From Polynucleobacter acidiphobus (GTDB lineage Bacteria; Pseudomonadota; Gammaproteobacteria; Burkholderiales; Burkholderiaceae): 64,000 nucleotides of DNA. The translations under genes were made by a program, and so were the position numbers. The notes under the pieces are model-generated. The model ran no database searches, was not told the origin of the DNA, and saw only the letters and a program-made list of their open reading frames with translations. Shown piece after piece: positions 47,509 through 55,239 of this stretch (position 1 is its first letter; every line of letters starts with the position of its first letter). The stretch spans positions 262,019-326,018 of the forward strand of contig NZ_CP023277.1 of the NCBI RefSeq assembly GCF_003065385.1. Direction: 5' to 3'.

Positions 47509-48504
47509 ATGCAGACTATAAGTGTCATTGGTGGTAGTGGATTTATTGGGACAAGATTAGTACGTCGGCTAAAAAATAACGAACAACTAAACATTGAAAT
47601 TATTGATAAGGTGCAAAGTAAAGCGTACCCGGACCTAAATAAATTGGGTGATGTTAGATTTGCTGAACAACTTAGAGCCTCAATTTCTAACTCATCAGCA
47701 ATAATCAATTTAGCCGCTGAACATCGCGATGATGTTCGTCCGTTGAGTCTTTATGACGAAGTCAACATTGGAGGCGCTAAAAATATTTGTAACATTGCGA
47801 ATGAGATAAGTGTGCAGACGATTGTGTTTACCAGCACTGTTGCGATATATGGTTTCTCACAAAATGACACGAATGAGTATGGAAAAATTATCCCTTTTAA
47901 CGATTATGGACGTACGAAATGGGAGGCGGAACAGGTCTATAAACAATGGCAGGCTGAAGACCCTCAAAATCGGACCCTAGTCATTGTTCGTCCAACCGTG
48001 GTTTTCGGAGAGAGAAATAGGGGTAATGTCTTTAATTTGCTTAGACAAATTGCTTCCGGTAAGTTTGTTATGGTTGGGGATGGGTTAAACCGAAAGTCAA
48101 TGGCCTATGTTGAGAATGTCGCGGCATTCATTGAGTATTCATTAAATTTCAAACCAGGGGTGCATATCTTTAACTATATTGATAAGCCTGATTTCACAAT
48201 GAATGCTCTTGTAGTCCATGTCAATAATTTATTAGGGAGGTCTTCTGAGATTAAATTTAGATTGCCATTCTCTTTGGGGTGGTTAATTGGATCTAGCTTT
48301 GATTTGGTTGCAAAAATTACAGGTAGAAAATTTCCTATCAGTGCAATTAGAGTTAAAAAGTTTTGCGCTAATTCAGTATATGAATCAGCCGTAGACTCAA
48401 CTGGATTTACTCCGCCAGTACCCTTAATGGAGGCAATTGAAAAAACAGTTCGTTTTGAATTCATTGAGGACCATAAGGATGAGCAGGTTTTTTATTCAGA
48501 ATAG
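47509..48504 (+). CDS. NAD-dependent sugar epimerase/dehydratase
   Basis: A 331-residue extended SDR with SVIGGSGFIGTRLVRRL at the N terminus, INLAAEHRDD, TSTVAIYG and the active-site DYGRTKWEAEQVY with Tyr and Lys. Proteins of this kind are often paired with WecA-like transferases in O-antigen loci and make N-acetylated 6-deoxy sugars or 4-epimers; the precise substrate is not readable. The WecA-like gene now lies 2.5 kb away, beyond an inserted integrase block. Confidence 0.8.
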   Translation: MQTISVIGGSGFIGTRLVRRLKNNEQLNIEIIDKVQSKAYPDLNKLGDVRFAEQLRASISNSSAIINLAAEHRDDVRPLSLYDEVNIGGAKNICNIANEISVQTIVFTSTVAIYGFSQNDTNEYGKIIPFNDYGRTKWEAEQVYKQWQAEDPQNRTLVIVRPTVVFGERNRGNVFNLLRQIASGKFVMVGDGLNRKSMAYVENVAAFIEYSLNFKPGVHIFNYIDKPDFTMNALVVHVNNLLGRSSEIKFRLPFSLGWLIGSSFDLVAKITGRKFPISAIRVKKFCANSVYESAVDSTGFTPPVPLMEAIEKTVRFEFIEDHKDEQVFYSE

Positions 48505-48545
48505 TAATTGCATTAATTGAAATACTGCATTTAATATTCGAAAGT

Positions 48546-49568
48546 TTAAGCGATTGCATTGCTAAATTCCAGATACCTCATCACCGTATCTGATTTTGAC
48601 CACCTACCCCGCTGCATAATAATTGGCATACTTGCTCCAGAATTTAGTAAATCCTGAGCAGCGCCAACGCGCATGGAGTGACCGCTGATCTGTTCAATAA
48701 GCCCGTCTTCAAGACCGGCATTTTTAGCAATTCGTTTATAAATACGGTTAATCTGCCCAGAGCCAAGTGCGCTCTGTGAAATTCTTCCTCCGCGATCAAT
48801 GCCAACCATGAGGTATTCCTGTTCCTTGGAAAGTTTTTCTATCCATCTTAGCAGGGCTAGATAAGCTCTTTGGCTTAGATGCAGCCATTTTCCCGACGAA
48901 TCTTGATCGGTTTTACTTTTTCTTAGAAGAATGGATGCACTTTCGCTACCATTTTTAATATTGATCTTCACATCTTTCACCTTTAGAGATGCAAGCTCAC
49001 TTCGTCGACATAGCGTGTCATAAGCTACCAGTAGCAGTGCCCGATCCCGAATTCCTCTAATTGAGTTTTCGGTAGCCAAAAGAAGCTTGTCTAATAAATC
49101 CCCATTTATGCCGAGAGCCTGTTTGGCTGACCGCCCTAGCTTGCGGTGCATTCTGCGCATCTCTAGATTGACATCCGGATCCTTTGAGGGGTCATCGAGT
49201 CGATTAAGTCTATGAATGGCAGATAGCCCGCATAGGGCTCGTCTAATGCTCGCAGAGGCTCTGCTAGATTCAGATAATTTTGAAATGTATTGAACCACTA
49301 AACTTGGCTGAGCGGGTAGTGCATTTGCATTCCTTTTATGGCAAAAGTTTATGAAATCAGTAAAGTCTGCCCGATAGGCCCTAATAGTAGATGCTGCATA
49401 GGCACCCTCAATCTTGACGATGGTTTCTTGAAGAAGTTTGTAATCTTGATTTAAGTCTTTTTGCTTCTTGGATTTGGTTAACCCTGGATTGGACTTATTT
49501 GCTGTCAGCGATCTTTTTCGGACTGGACTTTTGGTTATAGATTGTGCAAAATCATGATTAATAAGCAT
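48546..49568 (-). CDS. Tyrosine recombinase / integrase
   Basis: A 340-residue recombinase with a Lys/Ser-rich N terminus, a SAM-like core-binding domain (about 45-135) and a catalytic domain with R in DTLCRRSELASL, HSMRVG (HxxR), and RGRWSKSDTVMRYLEFS with the terminal Tyr; Trp replaces the second His, as in some families. It is divergent from a small XRE gene. An accessory element, not Xer. Confidence 0.88.
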   Translation of the reverse strand: MLINHDFAQSITKSPVRKRSLTANKSNPGLTKSKKQKDLNQDYKLLQETIVKIEGAYAASTIRAYRADFTDFINFCHKRNANALPAQPSLVVQYISKLSESSRASASIRRALCGLSAIHRLNRLDDPSKDPDVNLEMRRMHRKLGRSAKQALGINGDLLDKLLLATENSIRGIRDRALLLVAYDTLCRRSELASLKVKDVKINIKNGSESASILLRKSKTDQDSSGKWLHLSQRAYLALLRWIEKLSKEQEYLMVGIDRGGRISQSALGSGQINRIYKRIAKNAGLEDGLIEQISGHSMRVGAAQDLLNSGASMPIIMQRGRWSKSDTVMRYLEFSNAIA

Positions 49569-49583
49569 TTTTTATCACCTTAG

Positions 49584-49616
49584 TAATAAATATTTTTAAT
49601 TAATTAGTATTTATTA
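49584..49616. promoter_or_regulatory. Inverted repeat between integrase and XRE genes
   Basis: Perfect 9-base arms TAATAAATA (49584-49592) and TATTTATTA (49608-49616) with a 15-base AT-rich spacer, in the 70-base divergent promoter region. It could be the operator of the adjacent XRE protein. The AT-rich sequence weakens its significance. Confidence 0.35.
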
Positions 49617-49638
49617 TTAATAATATAGTAAAAATTAC

Positions 49639-49881
49639 TTGATTACAAGCGATCAAATACGTGCTGCTAGGGCCATGCTTAGATGGAGCGGTAAGGACTT
49701 GGCAGAAAAATCAGGGCTCGGTTTTTCAACACTGATGCGCTTGGAGTCGCTCGAGGGTGTGCCTGGTACGCATGCGAAAACATTAGAAGTTATTGAGAAA
49801 ACTTTTGAGAAGGCAGGCATTCAATTTATCGGCACACCTGACGATGGACCTGGCGTGAGGTTATTTTGTAAAGGTAAGTAG
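49639..49881 (+). CDS. Small XRE-family HTH regulator
   Basis: An 80-residue protein starting at TTG: ITSDQIRAARAMLRWSGKDLAEKSGL, FSTLMRLESLEGVPG and a C-terminal FEKAGIQFIGTPDDGPGVRL, a common single-domain Cro/C1-type layout in mobile elements. Its stop is immediately followed by the ATG of the next gene, so the two are one operon. It may repress the divergent integrase. Confidence 0.88.
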   Translation: MITSDQIRAARAMLRWSGKDLAEKSGLGFSTLMRLESLEGVPGTHAKTLEVIEKTFEKAGIQFIGTPDDGPGVRLFCKGK

Positions 49882-50766
49882 ATGGCGAAGACTGCCCCCG
49901 TTACCAAATCACGACGCTCCGGCGGGCCCAAAAGTGAGGAGGGTAAGAGAGCGAGCTCCCGGAATGCCTTAAGGACCGGCGTCTACTCATCGATGATTGT
50001 TTTGCCCGGCGAAGATGAGTCCGCGTTTCGGGAGCTTGAGGAGCAATTTATCCGCGACTTTGATCCGCGTGATATTGCCGAGAGCGCAATCGTTCGAGAA
50101 CTTGCCACGATTACTTGGAAAAAGCTGCGACTCGAAAAGCTTGAGCAGTCCTCCTTCTTGCGCGCCATGAATGCGCCTATTAATGATTACGATTTTTCTG
50201 ACTACGGCATTCGCTTCAATAACGAGACCTTCGCATTCTTTTTGAGGGGACTTGTTGTGACGATGGAGGAGGCAAAGGTCCAGGAGTCGAGGCTGGCCAT
50301 AGTTTCAAAGTTCCAAGGCAAATTTCTGACAAGCGAGCAGTACCGGACCATCCATTCAAAGCACCCAGAAATTTACCGTGAGATCGTTGAGCTTGGGCTG
50401 AGCTGCAACTGCTTTGATTCAGAGCCCTCGATCGATGAGCTGGTTCTAAGCTACATCGAGCTCGAGAACGGTGGCGAGCAGTCGCTCGCCAGCTATGCGC
50501 TTGAGCGGATTATTAAGAGCGCCCAGAATATTCTTTGGTACTTTAAGCGATACGACGCGATTCAGGAAGCTGTTGTCAAAATCAAAGAGGAGCGCCTACT
50601 CGAACTCATGCAGATCGATAAGACCCGCCGCATCCATGACGACCTGAGTCGGACCTTCTACCGGGCGCTGACGGGGCTGCGTAAGCACCAAGAGTGGCGC
50701 CGCAGGGCGCTGATTGTCGATATCTCTCCTGAGGAGGGCGAGGGTAGCAGGCGGCTTGGGAAATAG
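49882..50766 (+). CDS. Hypothetical protein with N-terminal GPKSEEGK motif
   Basis: A 294-residue soluble protein. The first 35 residues are basic and contain RRSGGPKSEEGKRASSRNAL, a motif seen in a widespread uncharacterised family; the next portion (VLPGEDESAFRELEEQFIRDFDPRDIAESAIVRELA) and the rest are helical and charged. No enzyme motif is seen. Directly downstream of the XRE gene; GC-rich compared with the glycan genes before it. Function unknown. Confidence 0.7.
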   Translation: MAKTAPVTKSRRSGGPKSEEGKRASSRNALRTGVYSSMIVLPGEDESAFRELEEQFIRDFDPRDIAESAIVRELATITWKKLRLEKLEQSSFLRAMNAPINDYDFSDYGIRFNNETFAFFLRGLVVTMEEAKVQESRLAIVSKFQGKFLTSEQYRTIHSKHPEIYREIVELGLSCNCFDSEPSIDELVLSYIELENGGEQSLASYALERIIKSAQNILWYFKRYDAIQEAVVKIKEERLLELMQIDKTRRIHDDLSRTFYRALTGLRKHQEWRRRALIVDISPEEGEGSRRLGK

Positions 50767-50990
50767 ATCCCTCGATTGATAGAGGCCCTAGGTTTATTTC
50801 AATTCATTAAACCACTCAATCCACTGTGTTTTACAAAACGGACTAATTCTCATTTGGAGGCTGCCTAAACCAGCCTATTTTAGGTAGATGGGGACCGAGT
50901 CAGGTGAAGAGAGGCATGCTAATGCCATGTATCGCGCCTATCACCATCGGAATTCTTGGGTAGGGGCTGTAAGCGCAACCCCTTATTCAT

Positions 50991-52088
50991 TTACTTCGGG
51001 GGGGGGCGGTTGCTAATCACCGCGGGGGTTTTAAAGGTCACGATGGTGCGGTAGGCGTAGACATAAAACACAATAAAGACCGCTGCCGAGATCATGAGTA
51101 GTGAGGTCGAGTCCCACCATAACATGGCGGGGATTGCGCCCAGGCTTGAGAGGATCCAGAGGTAGGGCGAGGTCTTGGCATTACGCAGGTACTGGTGGGG
51201 CTTGCCGTCGTGGTAGACCCAGCGCATCACGCGGCGGTAGATGAGACTATGAAAGTGAGCGCCGTCGGGAAGCCCGGGGTTGCGGCCCTGGTGCACGGCC
51301 CTGCGCCAGATGGTAAAGAGGGTCTCAAAGATCGGGTAGGCATTGACCATGAGCGCAAACCAGGGCGATACGGATGGATGGCGCACCACCAATAGGATCG
51401 AAGCGATCGCGATTAAAAGACCGATCAAGTAGGCGCCGCCATCGCCCAAAAAGATGAGGCCCTTGGGGTAGTTCCAGAGAAAAAAGCCAGCAATCGATCC
51501 GATCGTGATGAACGCAAGACCGATGACGAGCGGATCCTGAACCTTAAGGGCCACATAAAGAATAGCGGTCGCCGCGATGATGCCCACCATGCTCGCTAAG
51601 CCATTAAAACCGTCGATGATGTTATACGCATTCGAGAGCCCCGCGATGGCAAACGCCAAAAAGAAGATAGCGACCGCGGGGTAGGCCATCAGGCTGTCGA
51701 CGATCGGAATATCGAGACGAATGGAAGCGATGTCAAAGAGAAACAGAAACAAAGCCCCGGAAATGAATGCGGCCATGAGCCGCACCTTGACCCCGATGCG
51801 TTTGGTGAGGTCCTCGGCAATTCCGAAGGTAAAAACGGGCAGGGCCGCAAGCATCATTAGGGCGAGAGAATTTGCTAACGGGGGATTGGTCAACGAGCCC
51901 ACAACGATTGCGGTTATCAATCCGGCCGCAATTCCGAGGCCGCCGATTCGGGGGGTAACCTCCTCATGAAATTTTTGCGGACCATCTAGGTCATGATCCC
52001 CAGTAAATCGTAGATGCCAATCCCGGTAGCGGATCAGAAGTCCACAAACCACGAGACTTGCAAACAGAGAGGTAAGTAATAAAATCAT
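50991..52088 (-). CDS. MraY/WecA-family undecaprenyl-phosphate sugar-1-phosphate transferase
   Basis: A 365-residue integral membrane enzyme with about ten helices. Family motifs: HEEVTPRIGGLGI, the Asp-rich YNIIDGFNGLASMVG and FLGDGGAYLIGLL. It starts synthesis of lipid-linked O-units by placing a HexNAc-1-phosphate on undecaprenyl phosphate. It runs opposite to the rest of the locus and is GC-rich. The 224-base gap to the gene on its left shows no feature. A WbpL-type role with the epimerase at 47509 is plausible. Confidence 0.88.
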   Translation of the reverse strand: MILLLTSLFASLVVCGLLIRYRDWHLRFTGDHDLDGPQKFHEEVTPRIGGLGIAAGLITAIVVGSLTNPPLANSLALMMLAALPVFTFGIAEDLTKRIGVKVRLMAAFISGALFLFLFDIASIRLDIPIVDSLMAYPAVAIFFLAFAIAGLSNAYNIIDGFNGLASMVGIIAATAILYVALKVQDPLVIGLAFITIGSIAGFFLWNYPKGLIFLGDGGAYLIGLLIAIASILLVVRHPSVSPWFALMVNAYPIFETLFTIWRRAVHQGRNPGLPDGAHFHSLIYRRVMRWVYHDGKPHQYLRNAKTSPYLWILSSLGAIPAMLWWDSTSLLMISAAVFIVFYVYAYRTIVTFKTPAVISNRPPPK

Positions 52089-52171
52089 CCCTTAATTATA
52101 AAACTTATAAAAATACCGCTAACATAGGTATAAGCAAGTCATCAGAGTTTTCGCTAAATATGTCTGATGGT

Positions 52172-52426
52172 TCAGCAAGGAATGAATGCGCTCTGCAAAC
52201 CATGTGCTCGGGATATTGTGTAAACCATGTGTCCGGTACGTACCTCCGCAGGACTGCCTTTGATCTCGTAATACATGCCGAGGCATTCGGAGAGAAGGGC
52301 ATAAAGACCCTTGTTGGATTTGTCGTAAAAGTCGCGTTGCCAAACTTGACGACGGGTTGCTAGGGCATCGAGTTTAACCAATGTCGCGCTAGCGATTTCA
52401 TGCTTCTGATTTGCTGTGATTCTCAT
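52172..52426 (-). CDS. Hypothetical protein at the start of the island
   Basis: An 84-residue protein starting MRITANQKHEIASATLVKLDALA. An excellent Shine-Dalgarno, AAGGAG, sits 6 bases before the ATG at 52426, which is why I choose it over the upstream in-frame codon. No family recognised. The C-terminal residues (RTGHMVYTISRAHGLQSAF) look less like a folded domain and it may be truncated. Confidence 0.55.
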   Translation of the reverse strand: MRITANQKHEIASATLVKLDALATRRQVWQRDFYDKSNKGLYALLSECLGMYYEIKGSPAEVRTGHMVYTISRAHGLQSAFIPC

Positions 52427-52811
52427 GTGCTGCTCCTTAGTTAAGTTAAGTGTCAACCCAACTTGGGTTTAAAAGGTATTGCAGCGCGCGCTTTGTTGAG
52501 TTGACGAAAGCAGTATATTTTTTTTCGTATTTTTCGTGCAAATCAGAATGTTGTTTTATTTCCTTGACACAAAAATCGGAAAAGTCAAAGCCACGTGCTT
52601 ATTGGCTTAGCGGGTGATTTTATTTTTTAAAAAAAATCACTAAAAAACTCCGTTTGAAAATTCCATGCAAAATTAAGTGTGAAATTATTGTGAAAATTTT
52701 CAGTGAAATGTTTTGAATTTACTATTAATCGTAGGCGAAAACTTCGCTCTACAAATGAAAAACCAGCCGGGTGATGGGCTGGTTAATATGAGTACAGCAG
52801 AGGGTACTTGG
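52427..52811. other. Intergenic region left of the zeta-like module
   Basis: No gene. It holds an AAGTGTC half-site (52448-52454) directly abutting a 7-1-7 palindrome AACCCAA-C-TTGGGTT (52455-52469), both about 22-43 bases upstream of the hypothetical gene at 52426, then AT-rich sequence, then the terminator at 52757. Confidence 0.4.
52757..52784 (-). terminator. Terminator of the zeta-like operon
   Basis: Perfect 8-base-pair stem AACCAGCC (52761-52768) and GGCTGGTT (52777-52784). On the minus strand the stem is followed by a run of T, placing it 28 bases past the end of the leftward small gene at 52812. Confidence 0.75.
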
Positions 52812-53009
52812 TTAAGAATTAGCTTGTCTTTGCTTAATCAGTTCGGCAGCTGGAATGCGTACCACTTTACCGTTTATTGAAGTCACAATCGCCGTATTGG
52901 TTTGGATAGCTAGATCAATAGCTGCTTTGCCAGCACGTTGCATAGCATTGTAGGATCCAGCGATATCAGGATCGGGGGAATTGCGAATATCTTTAGTAAA
53001 AGTTTTCAT
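52812..53009 (-). CDS. Small partner protein of zeta-like kinase, possible antitoxin
   Basis: A 65-residue protein, MKTFTKDIRNSPDPDIAGSYNAMQRAGKAAI, then an ending with IVTSINGKVVRIPAAEL. I start at 53009, 2 bases after the kinase stop; an upstream in-frame start at 53021 would overlap the kinase gene. Small size, tight coupling and position suggest the partner of a toxin-antitoxin pair, though the order is toxin first. No characterised family recognised. Confidence 0.6.
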   Translation of the reverse strand: MKTFTKDIRNSPDPDIAGSYNAMQRAGKAAIDLAIQTNTAIVTSINGKVVRIPAAELIKQRQANS

Positions 53010-53011
53010 AG

Positions 53012-53524
53012 TTAGCTGCAATCTACTTGCTCTGGCGGGGTAGTATCACCGTTTAACATTACCCATGAGTTTACTGCCTTTTGGTATTCGGGTAAATTCC
53101 GCAATCCAGTTGTAAAACGCCTGCGAATGACCTCTTCGGGGATATTGTGGCCACCTTGCGCTACCCGCTCTGCAACGCGAGAAATTGCCAATTCTGGTGA
53201 GCTTAAGGCTATAAACCAGAGCTTGACTGTATACCCCAGTTTTTCCCATTTTTTGATGCGCTGCAGATAGTGAGATCCAGATAGAGTGGTTTCGAAAGCA
53301 AAGCTTTCTCCTGTCTCTGTGCACTGATCAATTTCTTCAAGCATTAGCCTAGCTGCTTTAAAAGCAACAGCTTCTGGGTTAAACGGGGCTAACCCTGCAG
53401 CAATGAGGTCGGCATTGATAAAGCGAAAGGTATGCGCTTCTTGAGGCAAGAAGTCTTTGGCAAAGGTGGTTTTGCCAGCCCCATTAGGGCCAGCAATAAT
53501 AATGATTTTCTTTTCAGAATTCAT
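53012..53524 (-). CDS. Zeta-toxin-like P-loop kinase
   Basis: A 170-residue protein starting KKIIIIAGPNGAGKTTFAKDFL with Walker A at residues 12-20, FRFINADLIAAGLAPF, ESFAFETTLSG and a C-terminal lid-like RVAERVAQGGHNIPEEVIRRRF. These are the features of short zeta/AAA_33 proteins. Zeta toxins phosphorylate UDP-GlcNAc; whether this one does is not known. Operon with the small downstream gene. Confidence 0.8.
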   Translation of the reverse strand: MNSEKKIIIIAGPNGAGKTTFAKDFLPQEAHTFRFINADLIAAGLAPFNPEAVAFKAARLMLEEIDQCTETGESFAFETTLSGSHYLQRIKKWEKLGYTVKLWFIALSSPELAISRVAERVAQGGHNIPEEVIRRRFTTGLRNLPEYQKAVNSWVMLNGDTTPPEQVDCS

Positions 53525-53552
53525 ACAGTGATTTTACTGTTCTATTGAAAAC

Positions 53553-54119
53553 CTAGATCAACTCCACAGCATTTCTCTTTTGCTCATCATTGACATCGAT
53601 GTACCTTTGGGTCACCGCAATGGACCGATGACCAGCTAACGAGGCTAAGATTCGCACACCAATTCCTTTATTAGCCAAAGTCGTAATAAAGAATTTTCTG
53701 CCCGAATGACTGCTGCCACCACTAATACCGACATTTTTGTAGAGCTGATGAAACCAAACACACAATCCATTTGGACTAAAGCGCAGGCGATGTTCTGTAT
53801 GAAAGAAGGGAATATCCGCGCCTTTGGCGTGTCTTGTGGTGAGGTAATTGGCTAACTCGGTTTGTAGGCGCTGAGATACAAATACCGTTCTGGGATATTT
53901 TCCTTTGGTCTGCGCTGCACTTAGGTGAATCTCGTTTTTAATGGTGCCATCGGGGTTCACTACGTCCCCCATGGTGAGTGAGGCTATTTCGGCGACCCTA
54001 AGTCCTCCGAGAAAGCTGGTAAGAACAATTGCGCGATCACGCAAAGCGTATTTTTTGATACTAACGTAGTCCAGAACTTGATCAAGTTCGGCTTGAGATA
54101 AGGTTTTTGCTTGTGCCAT
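53553..54119 (-). CDS. Compact tyrosine recombinase (catalytic domain only)
   Basis: A 188-residue protein consisting almost entirely of the catalytic domain: R in FLGGLRVAEIASL, K in QTKGKYPRTVFV, HSGRKFFITTLANKG and LAGHRSIAVTQRYIDV with the nucleophile Tyr. The N-terminal core-binding domain of ordinary integrases is absent. A TGTC-N9-GACA site lies 81 bases upstream of its start. Confidence 0.85.
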   Translation of the reverse strand: MAQAKTLSQAELDQVLDYVSIKKYALRDRAIVLTSFLGGLRVAEIASLTMGDVVNPDGTIKNEIHLSAAQTKGKYPRTVFVSQRLQTELANYLTTRHAKGADIPFFHTEHRLRFSPNGLCVWFHQLYKNVGISGGSSHSGRKFFITTLANKGIGVRILASLAGHRSIAVTQRYIDVNDEQKRNAVELI

Positions 54120-54177
54120 TTGGTTCTCCTGTCATAAATAAAATGCGTGTTTTTAGTATGTTTTCTTAAAGGCAAAA

Positions 54178-54187
54178 GGTCGACCTC
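54178..54187 (-). repeat. GAGGTCGACC motif, copy 1
   Basis: Ten-base sequence GAGGTCGACC on the minus strand, 59 bases upstream of the compact recombinase. The same 10-mer occurs on the plus strand at 55174-55183 upstream of the IS-split gene, so the two face outwards from the same 1-kb block. Possibly a shared regulatory site; support is limited to the match. Confidence 0.3.
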
Positions 54188-54199
54188 AGTTTGTTTGCG

Positions 54200-54220
54200 A
54201 AGTGTCACGTAACAGGACAA
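54200..54220. promoter_or_regulatory. TGTC-N9-GACA palindrome, site 1
   Basis: AAGTGTC, spacer ACGTAACAG, GACAA. Belongs to the family TGTC-NSGWAACNS-GACA found four times between 54200 and 61101. It lies about 80 bases upstream of the leftward recombinase gene (start 54119). Confidence 0.55.
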
Positions 54221-54252
54221 AAAGACCTTCCATAAATCAATGACTTACAAAT

Positions 54253-54284
54253 CGGGTTAAGAATATAGTTATTTTCTTAACCCG
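54253..54284. repeat. 11-base inverted repeat near recombinase, possible crossover site
   Basis: Perfect arms CGGGTTAAGAA (54253-54263) and TTCTTAACCCG (54274-54284) with a 10-base AT-rich spacer. Arm and spacer sizes are close to those of tyrosine recombinase core sites, and the compact recombinase gene starts 134 bases away. No T run follows on either strand, so a terminator is less likely. Confidence 0.45.
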
Positions 54285-54319
54285 TATTTGCTTATAAGTA
54301 TTTAGCTAAATCTTCTGAA

Positions 54320-54353
54320 TATCGTGGGATTTAGACGACAAAACCCCACGATA
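54320..54353. repeat. Second inverted repeat, TATCGTGGG / CCCACGATA
   Basis: Perfect 9-base arms with a 16-base spacer, 18 bases after the end of the leftward gene at 54371. No T run follows. A TTTAGCTAAA palindrome (54301-54310), which resembles an IncP KorA operator core, lies just to its left; that likeness may be chance. Confidence 0.4.
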
Positions 54354-54370
54354 CTAGTTAACACCTCAAA

Positions 54371-54904
54371 TCACTGGATAGCATGCTTTTGTAGGTTTGC
54401 TAGTGCTTGCTTATATCCCCCGGAAAATACGCCGTTTGTAGACGGTTTTTGAGGGGTGTTTAGCTCGGATTGTGTCGTAGCTATCAGTGCAGGCGTGGGT
54501 TTACCGGGAATTCTGGCAATGCAGCTACGAATAGGCAATTCCCAGTATTCATTGATCCCATGCGCCGTATCATCAATTTGGATGGTAATTCTGCTGTAGT
54601 TCATATCTAACGCTGCGTACCCCTCTACAGCACTCTTGATACCAGCTTCGTATCGATAGATCCAGCTCATCAAGACGCCGTCTTCATTAACAGGTGGGTT
54701 AGCTAGGCGATTAGCCATTTCCACATGCACTGGACTCTTTGGAAAGTGAAACCAAGCTTCAACTTCCTCAAAATCTACTAAATACTTGGCATAAGGACTG
54801 GGGATCTCTAATGTGCCGTTGTAGATAGCATTGCGATATTGACCTTTGCCAAAGGTTGTCCCGTACATTTTGTTTTCCCATAAGCGGGCTGTGATTTCTT
54901 TCAT
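54371..54904 (-). CDS. Hypothetical island protein
   Basis: A 177-residue soluble protein starting MKEITARLWENKMYGTTFGKGQY. The ATG at 54904 is preceded by AAGGAG at an ideal distance; the frame continues 17 codons further upstream without such a signal. Aromatic-rich centre (VEAWFHFPKSP, MSWIYRYEAGI) and a Pro/Thr/Gln-rich C terminus. No known family. Divergent from the IS-split gene across the hexamer array. Confidence 0.6.
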   Translation of the reverse strand: MKEITARLWENKMYGTTFGKGQYRNAIYNGTLEIPSPYAKYLVDFEEVEAWFHFPKSPVHVEMANRLANPPVNEDGVLMSWIYRYEAGIKSAVEGYAALDMNYSRITIQIDDTAHGINEYWELPIRSCIARIPGKPTPALIATTQSELNTPQKPSTNGVFSGGYKQALANLQKHAIQ

Positions 54905-55239
54905 TTTTAATCTCCTTGAATGTTGAAAGGAGTCGCGGTGTTGCTTGAGATACAAGGAGTAGCAGAGACAAAAGATAGTTGCTGTTACTTGAGTTGCTGT
55001 TCAGAGCTACTCATTTGCCCCAAATACAGCAACTAACTGCATCTCTTACTGCAACTTATTTCTTAATCGCATCTCAATGCAACTCATTACGCGACTCGTA
55101 AATATTTAGTCCTTGTTAATAAAAACCGTATTTTTTCTATCCAAAATTAGCCGATTTTCTAATTAGGAAAAAAGAGGTCGACCAAAACGCCATACCGAAA
55201 ACACACTTAATGAACCCATTAACTACATAGGAGAATCAA
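54905..55239. other. Structured divergent promoter region
   Basis: Noncoding region between two divergent genes. It holds the hexamer array (54977-55096), a near-palindrome around TTTTCTAATTAGGAAAA (55155-55171), the second GAGGTCGACC copy (55174-55183) and a Shine-Dalgarno AGGAGA 6 bases before the ATG at 55240. Confidence 0.5.
54977..55096. repeat. Patterned hexamer array (GCAACT/GCATCT)
   Basis: Two copies of AGTTGCTGTT (54977, 54992) read one way. Six hexamers read the other way: GCAACT 55029, GCATCT 55039, GCAACT 55051, GCATCT 55069, GCAACT 55079, GCGACT 55091. The start-to-start steps are 10, 12, 18, 10, 12, so a three-hexamer unit is repeated with a 40-base period. The first hexamer is preceded by TACA, giving a 9 of 10 inverted match to AGTTGCTGTT. 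Suggests cooperative binding sites or recombinase arm sites. Confidence 0.55.

Noticed and set aside
54301..54310. TTTAGCTAAA as an IncP KorA operator
   Set aside because: A single 10-base palindrome in AT-rich DNA with no kor or IncP backbone genes nearby.
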